Shown here: positions 54,846 to 62,577 of the stretch, one piece after another
Position numbering within the stretch: position 1 is the first letter of the stretch
Layout: the number at the start of each line of letters is the position of its first letter
Source of the DNA: Mycobacterium attenuatum
GTDB taxonomy: Bacteria; Actinomycetota; Actinomycetes; Mycobacteriales; Mycobacteriaceae
NCBI RefSeq assembly: GCF_900566085.1
Contig: NZ_UPHT01000004.1
Coordinates: forward strand, 1-64,000
Direction: 5' to 3'
DNA length: 64,000 bases
The notes under the pieces: generated by a model
Told to the model about the DNA's origin: nothing
Seen by the model: the letters and a program-made list of their open reading frames with translations, nothing else
Database searches by the model: none
Made by a program: the position numbers and the translations under genes

Positions 54846-55988
54846 ATGCCAGCCACCACACCGGAGAAGCTGCCGGTCACGGTGTTGTCCGGCTTCCTTG
54901 GCGCGGGCAAGACCACCCTGCTCAACCACATCCTGGCCAACCGCGATGGTCGCCGGGTCGCGGTCATCGTCAACGACATGAGCGAGGTGAACATCGACGC
55001 CGCTCTCATTGCCGGACAGGGCCACCTCGACCGGACCGAGGAGAAACTGGTCGAGCTGACCAATGGGTGCATCTGCTGCACCCTGCGGGAAGACCTCATC
55101 GAAGCGGTGGGTCGGTTGGCCCGGCAGGGCCGATTCGATCATCTGGTCATCGAATCCACCGGGATCTCGGAGCCGATGCCAGTTGCGGCGACCTTCGGCT
55201 GGGAGTTCGAGGACGGCTCCAGTCTGGGCGACGTCGCCACCCTCGACACCATGGTGACCTTGGTGGACGCGTCCACCTTCTTGCCCGAATTGGCCAGAGG
55301 TGAGGCGTTGGCCGAACGTGAGCTGGCCGCCGCCGACGGTGACTCCCGCAGCATCGCCGATCTGCTGGTAGACCAGGTGGAATTCGCCGACGTGCTGCTG
55401 CTCAACAAGACCGACCTGGTCAGCGAGCAAGCCCTCGGCACCGTGGAGACGATGCTGCGCCGGCTCAACCCGACGGCGAAGCTGCTGCGCACGGTACGCG
55501 GCGAGGTGGACCTCGCCGAGGTTCTCGACACCGGGAAGTTCAATCCGTTGGCCGCCGAGCAGACACCCGGCTGGGACGAGGAGATCGCTGGGGGCCACAT
55601 TCCGGAGACCGAGGAGTACGGCATCAGCAGCATGACGTTTCGAGCCGACCGCCCGTTCCATCCGCAGCGGCTGGCCGATGTCCTCGACGAGGTGCGAGGC
55701 CTGTTGCGCAGCAAAGGTTTCTGCTGGATCGCCAGCCGTCCGGACATCGCCGCGATCTGGTCACAAGCCGGGCCGAACCTGGTGTTCGAGCCGGCCCAGT
55801 ACTGGTCGACGACAGAGCTGGAGCCAGGACAGGAAATCGTGTTCATCGGGATTCGTCTCGACCGCGAAAGGGTGCGGCAGTTGCTCCGCTCAGCGTTGCT
55901 TGACGACGACGAATATGCAGCAGGAGAACAGGAGTGGCTCGGCTACCGAGATCCGCTGCCCGCGTGGGCGATCGTCCACACCCACTGA
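54846..55988 (+). CDS. COG0523/CobW-family GTPase, putative zinc metallochaperone
   Basis: A 380-residue G3E GTPase with all motifs intact: Walker [10 protein letters not shown] (16-24), switch-region CxCC NGCICC (C75, C77, C78), ESTGISEP, and NKTD in LLLNKTDLV. The CobW_C domain has [16 protein letters not shown]. The C-terminus ends VHTH. Zur-regulated family members (ZigA/ZagA/ZNG1 type) hand zinc to client enzymes. It shares architecture with the two MRF copies, which have lost the P-loop, so this is the catalytic relative. Last gene of mrf-rpmE2-cobW. Confidence 0.93.
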   Translation: MPATTPEKLPVTVLSGFLGAGKTTLLNHILANRDGRRVAVIVNDMSEVNIDAALIAGQGHLDRTEEKLVELTNGCICCTLREDLIEAVGRLARQGRFDHLVIESTGISEPMPVAATFGWEFEDGSSLGDVATLDTMVTLVDASTFLPELARGEALAERELAAADGDSRSIADLLVDQVEFADVLLLNKTDLVSEQALGTVETMLRRLNPTAKLLRTVRGEVDLAEVLDTGKFNPLAAEQTPGWDEEIAGGHIPETEEYGISSMTFRADRPFHPQRLADVLDEVRGLLRSKGFCWIASRPDIAAIWSQAGPNLVFEPAQYWSTTELEPGQEIVFIGIRLDRERVRQLLRSALLDDDEYAAGEQEWLGYRDPLPAWAIVHTH

Positions 55989-56046
55989 CCCCGACAGGCG
56001 CACGTCACCGCCCGCCCCGCCGGGCGTCAAATGCGTTGTTCCAGCA

Positions 56047-56472
56047 TCATTTCCCTGCCGAGCACTCGGCGCAAAGCCCGAAGATCTCGATCGTGTGGCT
56101 GATGTCGGAGAATCCGTTTTCACGCGCGACTTCGGCGGCCCATGCCTCGACTTTGGCGCCCTGCACTTCGACCGTCGCGCCGCATTGCCGGCACACCAGA
56201 TGGTGATGATGCTGTTGCGAGCACCGTCGATAAACGGACTCGCCGTTCTCCGTTCGGAGCGTGTCGACAAGGCCGGAGGCGGCCATGGACTGCAACCTGC
56301 GGTACACCGTGGTCAGTCCGATGCCTTCGCCTCGGCGGCGCAGTTCGTCGTGAAGTTCCTGAGCCGAACGGAACTCGTCGAGGTTCTCCAGCAGATCCCA
56401 GACCGCCGCACCCTGTCGTGTCGCCCGGGTGCCAGGAATACTCGGCGGGCCGTAGTCGGCGCCGGCGCCCAT
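56047..56472 (-). CDS. zur: Zinc uptake regulator Zur (Fur family)
   Basis: A 141-residue Fur-family repressor. The winged helix carries EFRSAQELHDELRRRGEGIG and LTTVYRRLQSMAASG. The dimerisation part has HHHHLVCRQCGATVEV and FGLCAECSAGK, giving the two CxxC pairs of the structural zinc site and the His-rich regulatory site. With zinc it would bind the boxes of this island and shut them. The ATG at 56472 overlaps the smtB stop by one base region (ATGA), matching the smtB-zur operon of M. tuberculosis (Rv2358-Rv2359). Confidence 0.93.
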   Translation of the reverse strand: MGAGADYGPPSIPGTRATRQGAAVWDLLENLDEFRSAQELHDELRRRGEGIGLTTVYRRLQSMAASGLVDTLRTENGESVYRRCSQQHHHHLVCRQCGATVEVQGAKVEAWAAEVARENGFSDISHTIEIFGLCAECSAGK

Positions 56473-56837
56473 CACCGGGCCTCTGTCGAGTGCGCGACTG
56501 CGGCCACGACGATATCCGCAAGATGCTTGTCGACCAGGCGATAACGCACTTCGCGCCCGACGCGATCGCCCGCCACCACGCCGGCTGCCTTCAGCACCCG
56601 CAAGTGCTGGCTGACCAGGGGCTGTGGAAGACCAAGGTTGCCGACCAGCTCGTGGACACACCGGGGTGACTCGCACAACAGCACGACGATGGCGATTCGC
56701 ACCGGTGCTGAGAGGGCGCGCAGCAGAGCACTGGAGGTCCTGAGTACGTGATCCGTCGGCATGACGGACGGCATCGGATGCCACTGACGATCGGGGTCCA
56801 ACGCCGATAGCTCGGCGTCGGAAATGCCGGACTTCAA
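56472..56837 (-). CDS. smtB: ArsR/SmtB-family zinc-sensing repressor
   Basis: A 121-residue winged-helix regulator. HVLRTSSALLRALSAPVRIA and LGLPQPLVSQHLRVLKAAGV are the DNA-binding stretch; DKHLADIVVAAVAHSTE carries the alpha5 Asp/His...His/Glu zinc site. In M. tuberculosis SmtB represses the smtB-zur operon when zinc is low. The TTG at 56837 is chosen for its GGGAGGACGC upstream; the longer frame to 56939 would run through the candidate Zur box. Coupled to zur by ATGA. Confidence 0.88.
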   Translation of the reverse strand: MKSGISDAELSALDPDRQWHPMPSVMPTDHVLRTSSALLRALSAPVRIAIVVLLCESPRCVHELVGNLGLPQPLVSQHLRVLKAAGVVAGDRVGREVRYRLVDKHLADIVVAAVAHSTEAR

Positions 56838-56882
56838 GCGTCCTCCCAGGGTTATCACCAAGCAACGGGAACCCGAGCTCAA

Positions 56883-56900
56883 ACGAAAACGATTTCCAAC
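56883..56900. promoter_or_regulatory. Zur-box-like site upstream of smtB-zur
   Basis: ACGAAAACGATTTCCAAC, about 45 bases upstream of the smtB start, matches the other sites. It would give Zur control of its own operon; an SmtB operator could overlap it. Confidence 0.6.
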
Positions 56901-57008
56901 TTCGGGCAGAACTGTTTCATGCACAGTCGCGCATGTCAATGCGCCGTGCCGCCCCGCAATCGGTTCCCTTGGAACCGGATCCCTACCGGGCGGCCGCGAT
57001 TGGTAACC

Positions 57009-57026
57009 TGAAAACGATTGCCATTA
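57009..57026. promoter_or_regulatory. Zur-box-like palindrome upstream of the unknown gene at 57082
   Basis: TGAAAACGATTGCCATTA lies 56 bases before the ATG at 57082 and has nearly the same right arm as the site at 53360. It marks the unknown gene as a probable Zur target. Confidence 0.7.
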
Positions 57027-57081
57027 CCAGTAGTGTTTTGCGCTGGCGACCACGCTGGCGCTCGACTTGGTGGGGAGAACC

Positions 57082-57558
57082 ATGGGATACACCGCTGACG
57101 TCGGCCATGGGTCACACGTATTGATCGGCGTGCCCGCGCGAGTCGCACGTTCGCTCTCCGAGATGCGCACCGGGACTGTCTTGCTCAGCGTTCCGCTCTT
57201 GGACGACGTCATACAAGTGGGTACCGCCGGCGCGCCTGCGACCGGAATCATCGACGTCACCAAGACCCCGTCGACGATGGTGGTCCGCCGCACCGACGGC
57301 AGACGATTGCAAGCCCGGATCCTCCAGCAGCATGCGGGCGGCTTCGCGTCGAGGACGCCCGTATTCCTCGAACCGGTGCGGTCCCTGCGGCTGCAGTGCG
57401 TGCCGCGGGCCGATGCCCCCGAACTGTGGCTTGTATTGCCTGGCGTACAAATCCGCCGGCGGCCCGATCTTTTCCAACTCCTCGAGACGATCACAGCGTT
57501 CGGCCTGGCAAAGCAACGCAGACAGCACTGTCTTCCAGCAGCGGCGACGCCGAGGTGA
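57082..57558 (+). CDS. Unknown protein, probably Zur-regulated
   Basis: A 158-residue protein without a recognised family. It starts MGYTADVGHGSHVLIGVPAR and has RTGTVLLSVPLLDDVIQVGT, VVRRTDGRRLQARILQQHAG and LRLQCVPRADAPELWLVLPG. No signal peptide or membrane helix is visible; there are only two cysteines and scattered histidines. GGGGAGA precedes the ATG at 57082 and a Zur-box-like site lies 56 bases upstream, both of which favour this strand over a competing minus-strand frame. It is the last gene before the right end. Confidence 0.62.
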   Translation: MGYTADVGHGSHVLIGVPARVARSLSEMRTGTVLLSVPLLDDVIQVGTAGAPATGIIDVTKTPSTMVVRRTDGRRLQARILQQHAGGFASRTPVFLEPVRSLRLQCVPRADAPELWLVLPGVQIRRRPDLFQLLETITAFGLAKQRRQHCLPAAATPR

Positions 57559-57598
57559 TTTCACATGCCGGCGGGTGCCTACACCCCCTAGGTTGTGG

Positions 57599-57616
57599 TG
57601 ATCGCGATTCCCATTA
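57599..57616. promoter_or_regulatory. Orphan Zur-box-like site beside the right end
   Basis: TGATCGCGATTCCCATTA has the right arm of the other boxes but a degenerate left arm. No credible gene follows before the transposon end at 57723. It may be a relic of a lost gene or a chance match. Confidence 0.35.
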
Positions 57617-57620
57617 GGAA

Positions 57621-57723
57621 ATGAAACTGCGATTGAGACAAACCGCTTGTGAAACGGCGTGGGACAAACTGGAGAAGCGCAGGTCAGAAGACCGCGATAT
57701 AAAACGGAATTTGAGAACCTACA
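57621..57723. repeat. Candidate right end of the Tn7-like element with five nonamer repeats
   Basis: Five related nonamers lie in direct orientation: ATGAAACTG (57621), GACAAACCG (57637), GTGAAACGG (57649), GACAAACTG (57663) and ATAAAACGG (57699), a pattern like clustered TnsB sites. The terminus GAACCTACA (57715-57723) is the inverse of TGTAGGTTC at the left end. The longer TGAGAACCTACA (57712-57723) also recurs directly at the dnaB stop (40486-40497). Confidence 0.62.
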
Positions 57724-58259
57724 ACACAGGCGCACTGCAGGTCGCAAGTTTGACTGCGGTTGTGCCGCGAGCGTGCGAAAACGACAATGCTTGCCGGCTA
57801 CCAATCCGGTGTCGCGAGAATCCTGAAGAGCACGCTGTCGGCGAAATTCATTGAGAGCGGTCTTCCGCAAGTTGGCGACCAAGCTAGGGGCCATCCGCGC
57901 ACCGGCGTCCAATGGCACACCGAACCGATATCGGGGTCGTGGTCGGATATCGGCACAACGATGATCGTTGATTCACCGGAGATGTCGTTGTAGACGGTCG
58001 AGGAAATGACATGCACGTCGACTCCGATGTTTGTGGCCCAAAATTGCCCCTGGCGCGCCGTTGTCAACGCTTCGTCAACTCGTCACGGTCGTGGTCGACC
58101 CACGCCTCACCGCCCCTCACATCGGGGTGTTCTCGCACCCACTGGTCGTCGGCGTTCAAGCTGAATGCGCCGTCGTGTCCGCCCGCCAGGATGGCGGCTG
58201 CTCAGCCGTTACCCGTAAGGTTCTGACGACCCGGACGAGCTGTTGGTACGGTCCACGAA
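57724..58259. other. Decayed region between the element and the P450 gene
   Basis: About 536 bases without an intact gene. It holds the possible MazF-like remnant on the minus strand (see 57798-58067) and stop-filled frames otherwise. It is chromosomal junk at the right flank of the insertion and the promoter side of the P450 gene. ACAGG, matching the 5 bases left of the element, occurs at 57726-57730. Confidence 0.5.
57798..58067 (-). pseudogene. Possible MazF/PemK-like toxin remnant
   Basis: An 89-residue frame with TTG start. ARQGQFWATNIGVDVHVISS and TVYNDISGESTIIVVPIS resemble the core strands of MazF/PemK toxins, followed by an acidic DHDPD. Typical N-terminal residues are compressed and the C-terminal part departs from the family. 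Directly upstream, a stop-overlapping frame ends in REHPDVRGGEAWVDHDRDEL, which might be an antitoxin tail. Both are too short to be an intact pair. The assignment is from motif resemblance only. Confidence 0.35.
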
Positions 58260-59474
58260 ATGACCGCCACAATCGACCCGGCCGAGTTCTTCGGTGATAC
58301 GGCCATCCAGGATCCGTACCCGCTGTATGCGCGGCTGCGGAGTGAGGGTGGCGTTCATCGTGTCGGAGATTCGGAGTTCTACCTCGCCAGCAGTTGGCAG
58401 GCAATCACCGACGTCGTGAACCGGCCCGAGGTCTTCTCGTCGAATCTGACTGCGACCATGACCTTTACCCCCGAGGGCGGGGTCGACGCATTCCCGATGG
58501 ACGGCGTGGGCGGCCCCACCCACATCCTGGTCACCGCCGACGACCCGGCTCACGCCGCACACCGCAAGTTGATGTTGGGCCAGTTCACCGCCAAGCGGGT
58601 GCGGGCGCTGGAGCCGCTGATCAAGAACGTTTTCAAGAATCTCTGGGCTGCGGTAGCGGACGACGGCAGTGTCGAATGGATGGACGCCGTCGCCAACCGG
58701 TTGCCGATGATCGTCGTCGCCGACCTGATTGGTGTCCCCGGAGCCGACGCAGACCAGCTGGCGCGATGGGGATATGCCAGCACTCAACTACTCGACGGAC
58801 TGATGTCGGCCGGCGAGCTGGCGGCGTCGATGGCCGCCATCGGCGAGCTGAGCGCCTATATCGCATCCCGGCTGCGGTTGGCGGCAACCAGCCCGCGCGA
58901 CGACCTGCTGGGTGCGTTAGCGACGGCCTGTGCGGCCGGCGAGCTCGACCGCTCCACCGCCCAGCTGATCCTCATTTCACTGTTCAGCGCCGGCGGGGAG
59001 TCGACAGCATCGCTGCTGGGCACCGCGGTGGCGATCCTGGCCGCCGACGCCACGCTGCAGCGGCAGCTCCGTGACCGGCCGGATCTGCTCGGGGTGTTCA
59101 TCGAGGAGACACTGCGCCTGGAACCGCCATTCCGCGCGCACTATCGCCATGTCCTGGGTGACACCGCACTAGCGGGTACCACGTTGCCCAAGGACGCCCG
59201 GGTGCTGCTGTTGTGGGGGGCCGCCAACCGCGACCCGGCTCATTTCGAGGCCCCGGACGAATTTCGGCTGGACCGTCCGATCAGCAAGGGGCACATGAGC
59301 TTTGGCAAGGGCATCCACTTCTGCCTGGGGGCGCCGCTGGCGCGACTGGAAGCCACGACCGTGCTGCGAATGCTCCTGGAACGCACCGGATGGATTGAGA
59401 CCGCCGACGTCGGTCCATGGTTGCCCAGCGTGCTCGCGCGCCGGCGGGAGTCCCTTCGGTTGACCTTGCGCTAA
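58260..59474 (+). CDS. Cytochrome P450
   Basis: A 404-residue soluble bacterial P450. The heme-ligand motif is SFGKGIHFCLGAPLARLE with Cys355; the ExxR pair is in EETLRLEP; the I-helix has LFSAGGEST in place of AGxxT. There is no membrane anchor. It needs ferredoxin partners, which are not in the window. The substrate is unknown. Start ATG at 58260, just after a GGTACGGTCCACGAA stretch without a strong ribosome-binding site. Convergent with the dehydrogenase gene, 35 bp apart. Confidence 0.92.
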   Translation: MTATIDPAEFFGDTAIQDPYPLYARLRSEGGVHRVGDSEFYLASSWQAITDVVNRPEVFSSNLTATMTFTPEGGVDAFPMDGVGGPTHILVTADDPAHAAHRKLMLGQFTAKRVRALEPLIKNVFKNLWAAVADDGSVEWMDAVANRLPMIVVADLIGVPGADADQLARWGYASTQLLDGLMSAGELAASMAAIGELSAYIASRLRLAATSPRDDLLGALATACAAGELDRSTAQLILISLFSAGGESTASLLGTAVAILAADATLQRQLRDRPDLLGVFIEETLRLEPPFRAHYRHVLGDTALAGTTLPKDARVLLLWGAANRDPAHFEAPDEFRLDRPISKGHMSFGKGIHFCLGAPLARLEATTVLRMLLERTGWIETADVGPWLPSVLARRRESLRLTLR

Positions 59475-59509
59475 CGTCGGTGGGCGGCGTGTGCTGCTGC
59501 CGCCGCGCG

Positions 59510-60544
59510 TCAAGAAACGGTCATCATGACCTTGCCGCATTCGCGGCTACTGGTGAGCAACTCGAGTGCCGCGTCGATGCCGCCGAGCGGGAATCGGTGG
59601 GTGATCAGTGCCGAGAGATCCCGGCGAGCCAGCAGGTCGACGGCATCGGCGAAGCGGTCCGGATACTCCATCGAGCCGCGGATGGTCAATTCCTTCATCA
59701 AGACATTGAGAAAACTGACCGGTACCGGCGTGTAGTGCAGGGCCACCACGCTGATCCGTGCGCCGGGACCGGCCCGGTCGATGATGTCGGTGAGCACCAC
59801 ATCTGACCCGGACGCCTCGATGAACGCGTCAGTGGCCGGTGCGTGGCCGTAACCCAATGACCGGACTCCGTGCAGATGCCGAAGTTCGCGCCACACCCTG
59901 GCCTGGTGCGGGTCGATCGACGCCGAGGCGCCGAGGGTTTCGGCGAGCCGTCGCCGCCGCGCCGAGGGATCGACCCCGACGATCTGGCTCAGTCCGCGGT
60001 CGGCAAGGGCGGCGATTGCGGCTAAACCGATTGGGCCGCAACCGAACACCGCCACAGTGTCGCCAGGTGCGACATCGGCCTGCTGGGCGGCGTGCATCCC
60101 CACCGCGACCGGCTCGGCCAGGGCCGCGACGTCCATCGGCATGCCGTCGGGCACCCCGATGAGCCGCTCTCCGGCGGCTGCTTCCCGGACCAGCACCACT
60201 TCAGCCAGGCCACCGGCGGAACAGCCCCCGCCGATCCGACCCGATACGTCGTTGCCGGGATGGACCACGACCCGCTGGCCAGGTTCCACCCCGGCGACCT
60301 CGGCCCCGACCGCCCGTACCACCCCGGAGAACTCGTGCCCGAGTGGCATGGGACCCCCGCCCGGTCCGGCCAGTCCGCCCAGGCGGATGTAGGTGAGGTC
60401 ACTGCCGCAGATGCCGCAGGCGTGCACCTCGACGAGGGCGTCGCGCGGACCGCAGGGCGGCAGCTCCACGCGATCCAGCGACACCGTCCCGGGCGAATGG
60501 ACGCGAACTTGCCGGGTGGTGGGAATCAATGGCACCGAGGTCAT
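59510..60544 (-). CDS. Medium-chain zinc-type alcohol/polyol dehydrogenase
   Basis: A 344-residue MDR enzyme. Catalytic-zinc residues are in CGICGSDLTYIRLGG and GHEFSGVV; the nucleotide fold has VAVFGCGPIGLAAIAAL and GVDPSARRRR. The four-Cys lobe for structural zinc is missing (the loop reads GRIGGGCSAGGLAE), so it resembles threonine- or butanediol-dehydrogenase relatives with only one zinc. Substrate unknown. Standing alone on the minus strand. Confidence 0.9.
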   Translation of the reverse strand: MTSVPLIPTTRQVRVHSPGTVSLDRVELPPCGPRDALVEVHACGICGSDLTYIRLGGLAGPGGGPMPLGHEFSGVVRAVGAEVAGVEPGQRVVVHPGNDVSGRIGGGCSAGGLAEVVLVREAAAGERLIGVPDGMPMDVAALAEPVAVGMHAAQQADVAPGDTVAVFGCGPIGLAAIAALADRGLSQIVGVDPSARRRRLAETLGASASIDPHQARVWRELRHLHGVRSLGYGHAPATDAFIEASGSDVVLTDIIDRAGPGARISVVALHYTPVPVSFLNVLMKELTIRGSMEYPDRFADAVDLLARRDLSALITHRFPLGGIDAALELLTSSRECGKVMMTVS

Positions 60545-60605
60545 GTGGCAGCGAGATTATGCGCAACGGCGTTGCCGGGCAAGCTCCGCCGCGCACCGAG
60601 GACAT

Positions 60606-61496
60606 TCAACGCACGAGCCGCAGCTGCCGCGCGGCCAGTCGCAGCGTCAGCCGCTGACCCCAGGACATGGCCAACGCATCGCTTTCGATGCCGTCGCCGA
60701 ACGCCACGAGCCGATCCGACTCCACATCGAGCGTCAGCATCGCGGCGGACAGGTCCCCCTCAACCAGGGATGTTCCCGTGGCGGGCGACGGCCAGGCCTC
60801 GCGCACAAACCACGCCAGCCGCGGTTCGGTCGGTCCCGGCAACACGAGACTGCTGTCGCGTTGTTCCCATATCGAGCGACACCATCCGGTTGCGCCGGTT
60901 CCAGTGGAGACGATCACCCCGGACGACGCCTGCCGTTCGGCACGGCCGTCAGACAAGGCGAGCGTGTAGTGGGCGGTTTGATGGCTGGCATGGCCGACGA
61001 AGATCTCGTTGACGGCCAGTAGTTGCTGCCCGTCATCGGTCACTGCCTCGACCATGGTGCGCGGCTCCACATCGGTGCCGCCCTGCCCCGCGGCCCGGAT
61101 CAGCGCACCGGCATGGCCGGGGGCGTGCCGCACCAGGACCCCGGCGTTGCGATCCGGTTCCGGATCGACGCCGATCACCGGCTGACCATCAAGGTATTTG
61201 GCGGTGTTGGCCACGAGCCCGTCCTGCCCCACCACGATCACGACGTCGCCGGGCTCGAACAGGAATCTGGGAAGGTCGGCCCGCTCGACCCGGCCACGTC
61301 GCCAGTCCGTCGGAATCGCGGCGGCGACGGAGGTCAGGGCCGATTGGGTGCGGTCGTGCCGGATCTCGAGTTCGTCGATGCTGCGCCCGCGGCTGGACAG
61401 GAAGAACGCCGCCTGCCCGTGGGTACCGTGCCGGGCCAGGGCATCGTCGAGTTCGGTGCGCCGATGCACCACCACCGCCCTGGGTGGAAGCGTCAT
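60606..61496 (-). CDS. NAD-kinase-like protein
   Basis: A 296-residue protein with the NAD-kinase two-domain layout. The GGDGT motif appears as VVGQDGLVAN, keeping the Asp but not the second Gly or Thr; the NE motif is LAVNEIFVGH; and GVIVSTGTGATGW matches GLIVSTPTGSTAY. It may therefore be a diverged NAD kinase or a NAD-binding protein without kinase activity. Its GTG/ATG start overlaps the SPFH gene stop by four bases. Confidence 0.82.
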   Translation of the reverse strand: MTLPPRAVVVHRRTELDDALARHGTHGQAAFFLSSRGRSIDELEIRHDRTQSALTSVAAAIPTDWRRGRVERADLPRFLFEPGDVVIVVGQDGLVANTAKYLDGQPVIGVDPEPDRNAGVLVRHAPGHAGALIRAAGQGGTDVEPRTMVEAVTDDGQQLLAVNEIFVGHASHQTAHYTLALSDGRAERQASSGVIVSTGTGATGWCRSIWEQRDSSLVLPGPTEPRLAWFVREAWPSPATGTSLVEGDLSAAMLTLDVESDRLVAFGDGIESDALAMSWGQRLTLRLAARQLRLVR

Positions 61497-62494
61497 TGCC
61501 CACCGGCCCCCAGTCGGGCCAGCACCGGTGCTAGCAGATCCGGCGTCAACACCAAGTGCTCGATCTTGGGCAGGTTGGCCGCCAGTTCCTTGACCGCCAG
61601 GCCCAGCAAGGTGGCCTCAGACAGGTCGCGATAGGCGGTCAGCCGCGCGGACTCGGCGGCCGCCTCGGCGTCGCCGACCAGCCGAGTGGCTTGTGCCCTA
61701 GCCTCGGCCAGCTGGACTTCGCGGCGAGCCTGCGCTTGGGTGGCGATCGCGTCAGCTGCCCAGGATTCCTGAGTTTTCAACCGCTCGTTGGCGCCGTTTT
61801 GGGCCACCAGCTCCTCTTCGCGGCGCGCCAGTTCGATCTTGGTTTGCAGTTCGTTCTCGCCGATGGCGCGTTCCCGTTCCACGGCCAGTGCCCGGCGCTC
61901 GAATGTGGCGCGGTCCGCCTCTTGCTGGACCTGTTCGCGGGCCGGGGTCTGCAGGGCGCGTTCCACCTCCGGCTCGGGGCGAATTGCCACCACGCGAACG
62001 CCGATTACCGCGATGCCGGTTTCGGTGAGTCGGGTGTCGGTGGCGAGCCCCTGAGCCATGCGGTCGCGTACCGCGCTGATTCCGTCCACCAGCGCCGTGG
62101 CCAACATGGTGCGCGCCAGCAGGTCGAGCCCGTGCTGCTGAGCGGATTGGGTGAGCATTCCGGCCACCTGCTCCAGCGGGGCCGCACGCCAGTAGCCGGT
62201 GTTGGTGTCGATGGAAAAGTCGATACGCTGCGCGGCCAGCGCCGGGTCGACGATGCGGTAAGTCACGGTGGCCTGGACGGCCACATCCTGGAAATCGGCC
62301 GTCCTGGCGTGGAACAGCAGCGGCAGTTCGCGGTCGTCGAGCGGGATCTCTGACAGGGCCGCGGTGAGCGGCAGAAACCAGAACGCCAGTCCGGGCCCGT
62401 CGTGCACAAGCTTGCCCCGGCGCAGCGCCCGGATGTGCGCGGTCGGTTCGACGCGCAGGTGACGTAGCAGTGGATAGTGGTTGATGACGGCCAT
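61493..62494 (-). CDS. SPFH/band-7 domain protein
   Basis: A 333-residue protein. The N-terminal half is an SPFH domain (VQATVTYRIVDPALAAQRID, GIAVIGVRVVAIRPEPEVER). The C-terminal half is a long coiled coil rich in Glu/Arg/Ala (REQVQQEADRATFERRALAV and onward). No N-terminal membrane helix is evident. SPFH proteins form oligomeric membrane-linked scaffolds. ATG at 62494 with GGAGGTGG upstream; the frame further upstream overlaps the divergent NUDIX gene. Coupled to the NAD-kinase-like gene. Confidence 0.88.
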   Translation of the reverse strand: MAVINHYPLLRHLRVEPTAHIRALRRGKLVHDGPGLAFWFLPLTAALSEIPLDDRELPLLFHARTADFQDVAVQATVTYRIVDPALAAQRIDFSIDTNTGYWRAAPLEQVAGMLTQSAQQHGLDLLARTMLATALVDGISAVRDRMAQGLATDTRLTETGIAVIGVRVVAIRPEPEVERALQTPAREQVQQEADRATFERRALAVERERAIGENELQTKIELARREEELVAQNGANERLKTQESWAADAIATQAQARREVQLAEARAQATRLVGDAEAAAESARLTAYRDLSEATLLGLAVKELAANLPKIEHLVLTPDLLAPVLARLGAGGQ

Positions 62495-62513
62495 GGCGGC
62501 CACCTCCTTCGGA

Positions 62514-62534
62514 TTATCGTCTTGGTGCCGATAA
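62514..62534. promoter_or_regulatory. Inverted repeat in the SPFH-NUDIX divergent promoter
   Basis: TTATCG and CGATAA, nine bases apart, lie between the divergent SPFH and NUDIX genes, 20 bases from the SPFH start. A binding site for the NUDIX/NrtR-like regulator encoded next to it is plausible by position. Confidence 0.45.
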
Positions 62535-62577
62535 GGGGGGAAGCGCTTTCCGTCAATCCGACGATTAATCTGCATTG

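Larger units (their letters stand above)
40500..57723. mobile_element. Tn7-like transposon carrying a zinc-starvation gene island
   Basis: About 17.2 kb bounded by inverted TGTAGGTTC/GAACCTACA termini with repeated candidate TnsB sites inside each end. The left end encodes TnsA, TnsB, TnsC and TniQ with overlapping genes; the rest is zinc-homeostasis cargo. Insertion 11 bp behind the essential dnaB gene fits the Tn7 habit of inserting behind conserved genes. A clean 5-bp target duplication is not seen: ACAGG abuts the left end and recurs two bases beyond the right end (57726-57730). The boundaries are therefore good but not proven. The truncated tniQ suggests a no longer mobile element. That the cargo moved with the transposon is inferred from the termini. 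Confidence 0.68.

Noticed and set aside
40486..57723. 12-bp direct repeat TGAGAACCTACA as a phage or integrase attachment site
   Set aside because: No integrase or recombinase is present; the same bases are better explained as part of Tn7-type inverted ends plus the dnaB terminus.
40500..57723. CRISPR-associated (CAST) transposon
   Set aside because: No CRISPR repeats, Cas12k or Cascade genes are visible in or around the element.
57024..57918. Minus-strand frames opposite the unknown gene at 57082
   Set aside because: The plus-strand gene has a ribosome-binding site and Zur-box-like site; the minus frames cross the transposon end and lack a good start. Some doubt remains.
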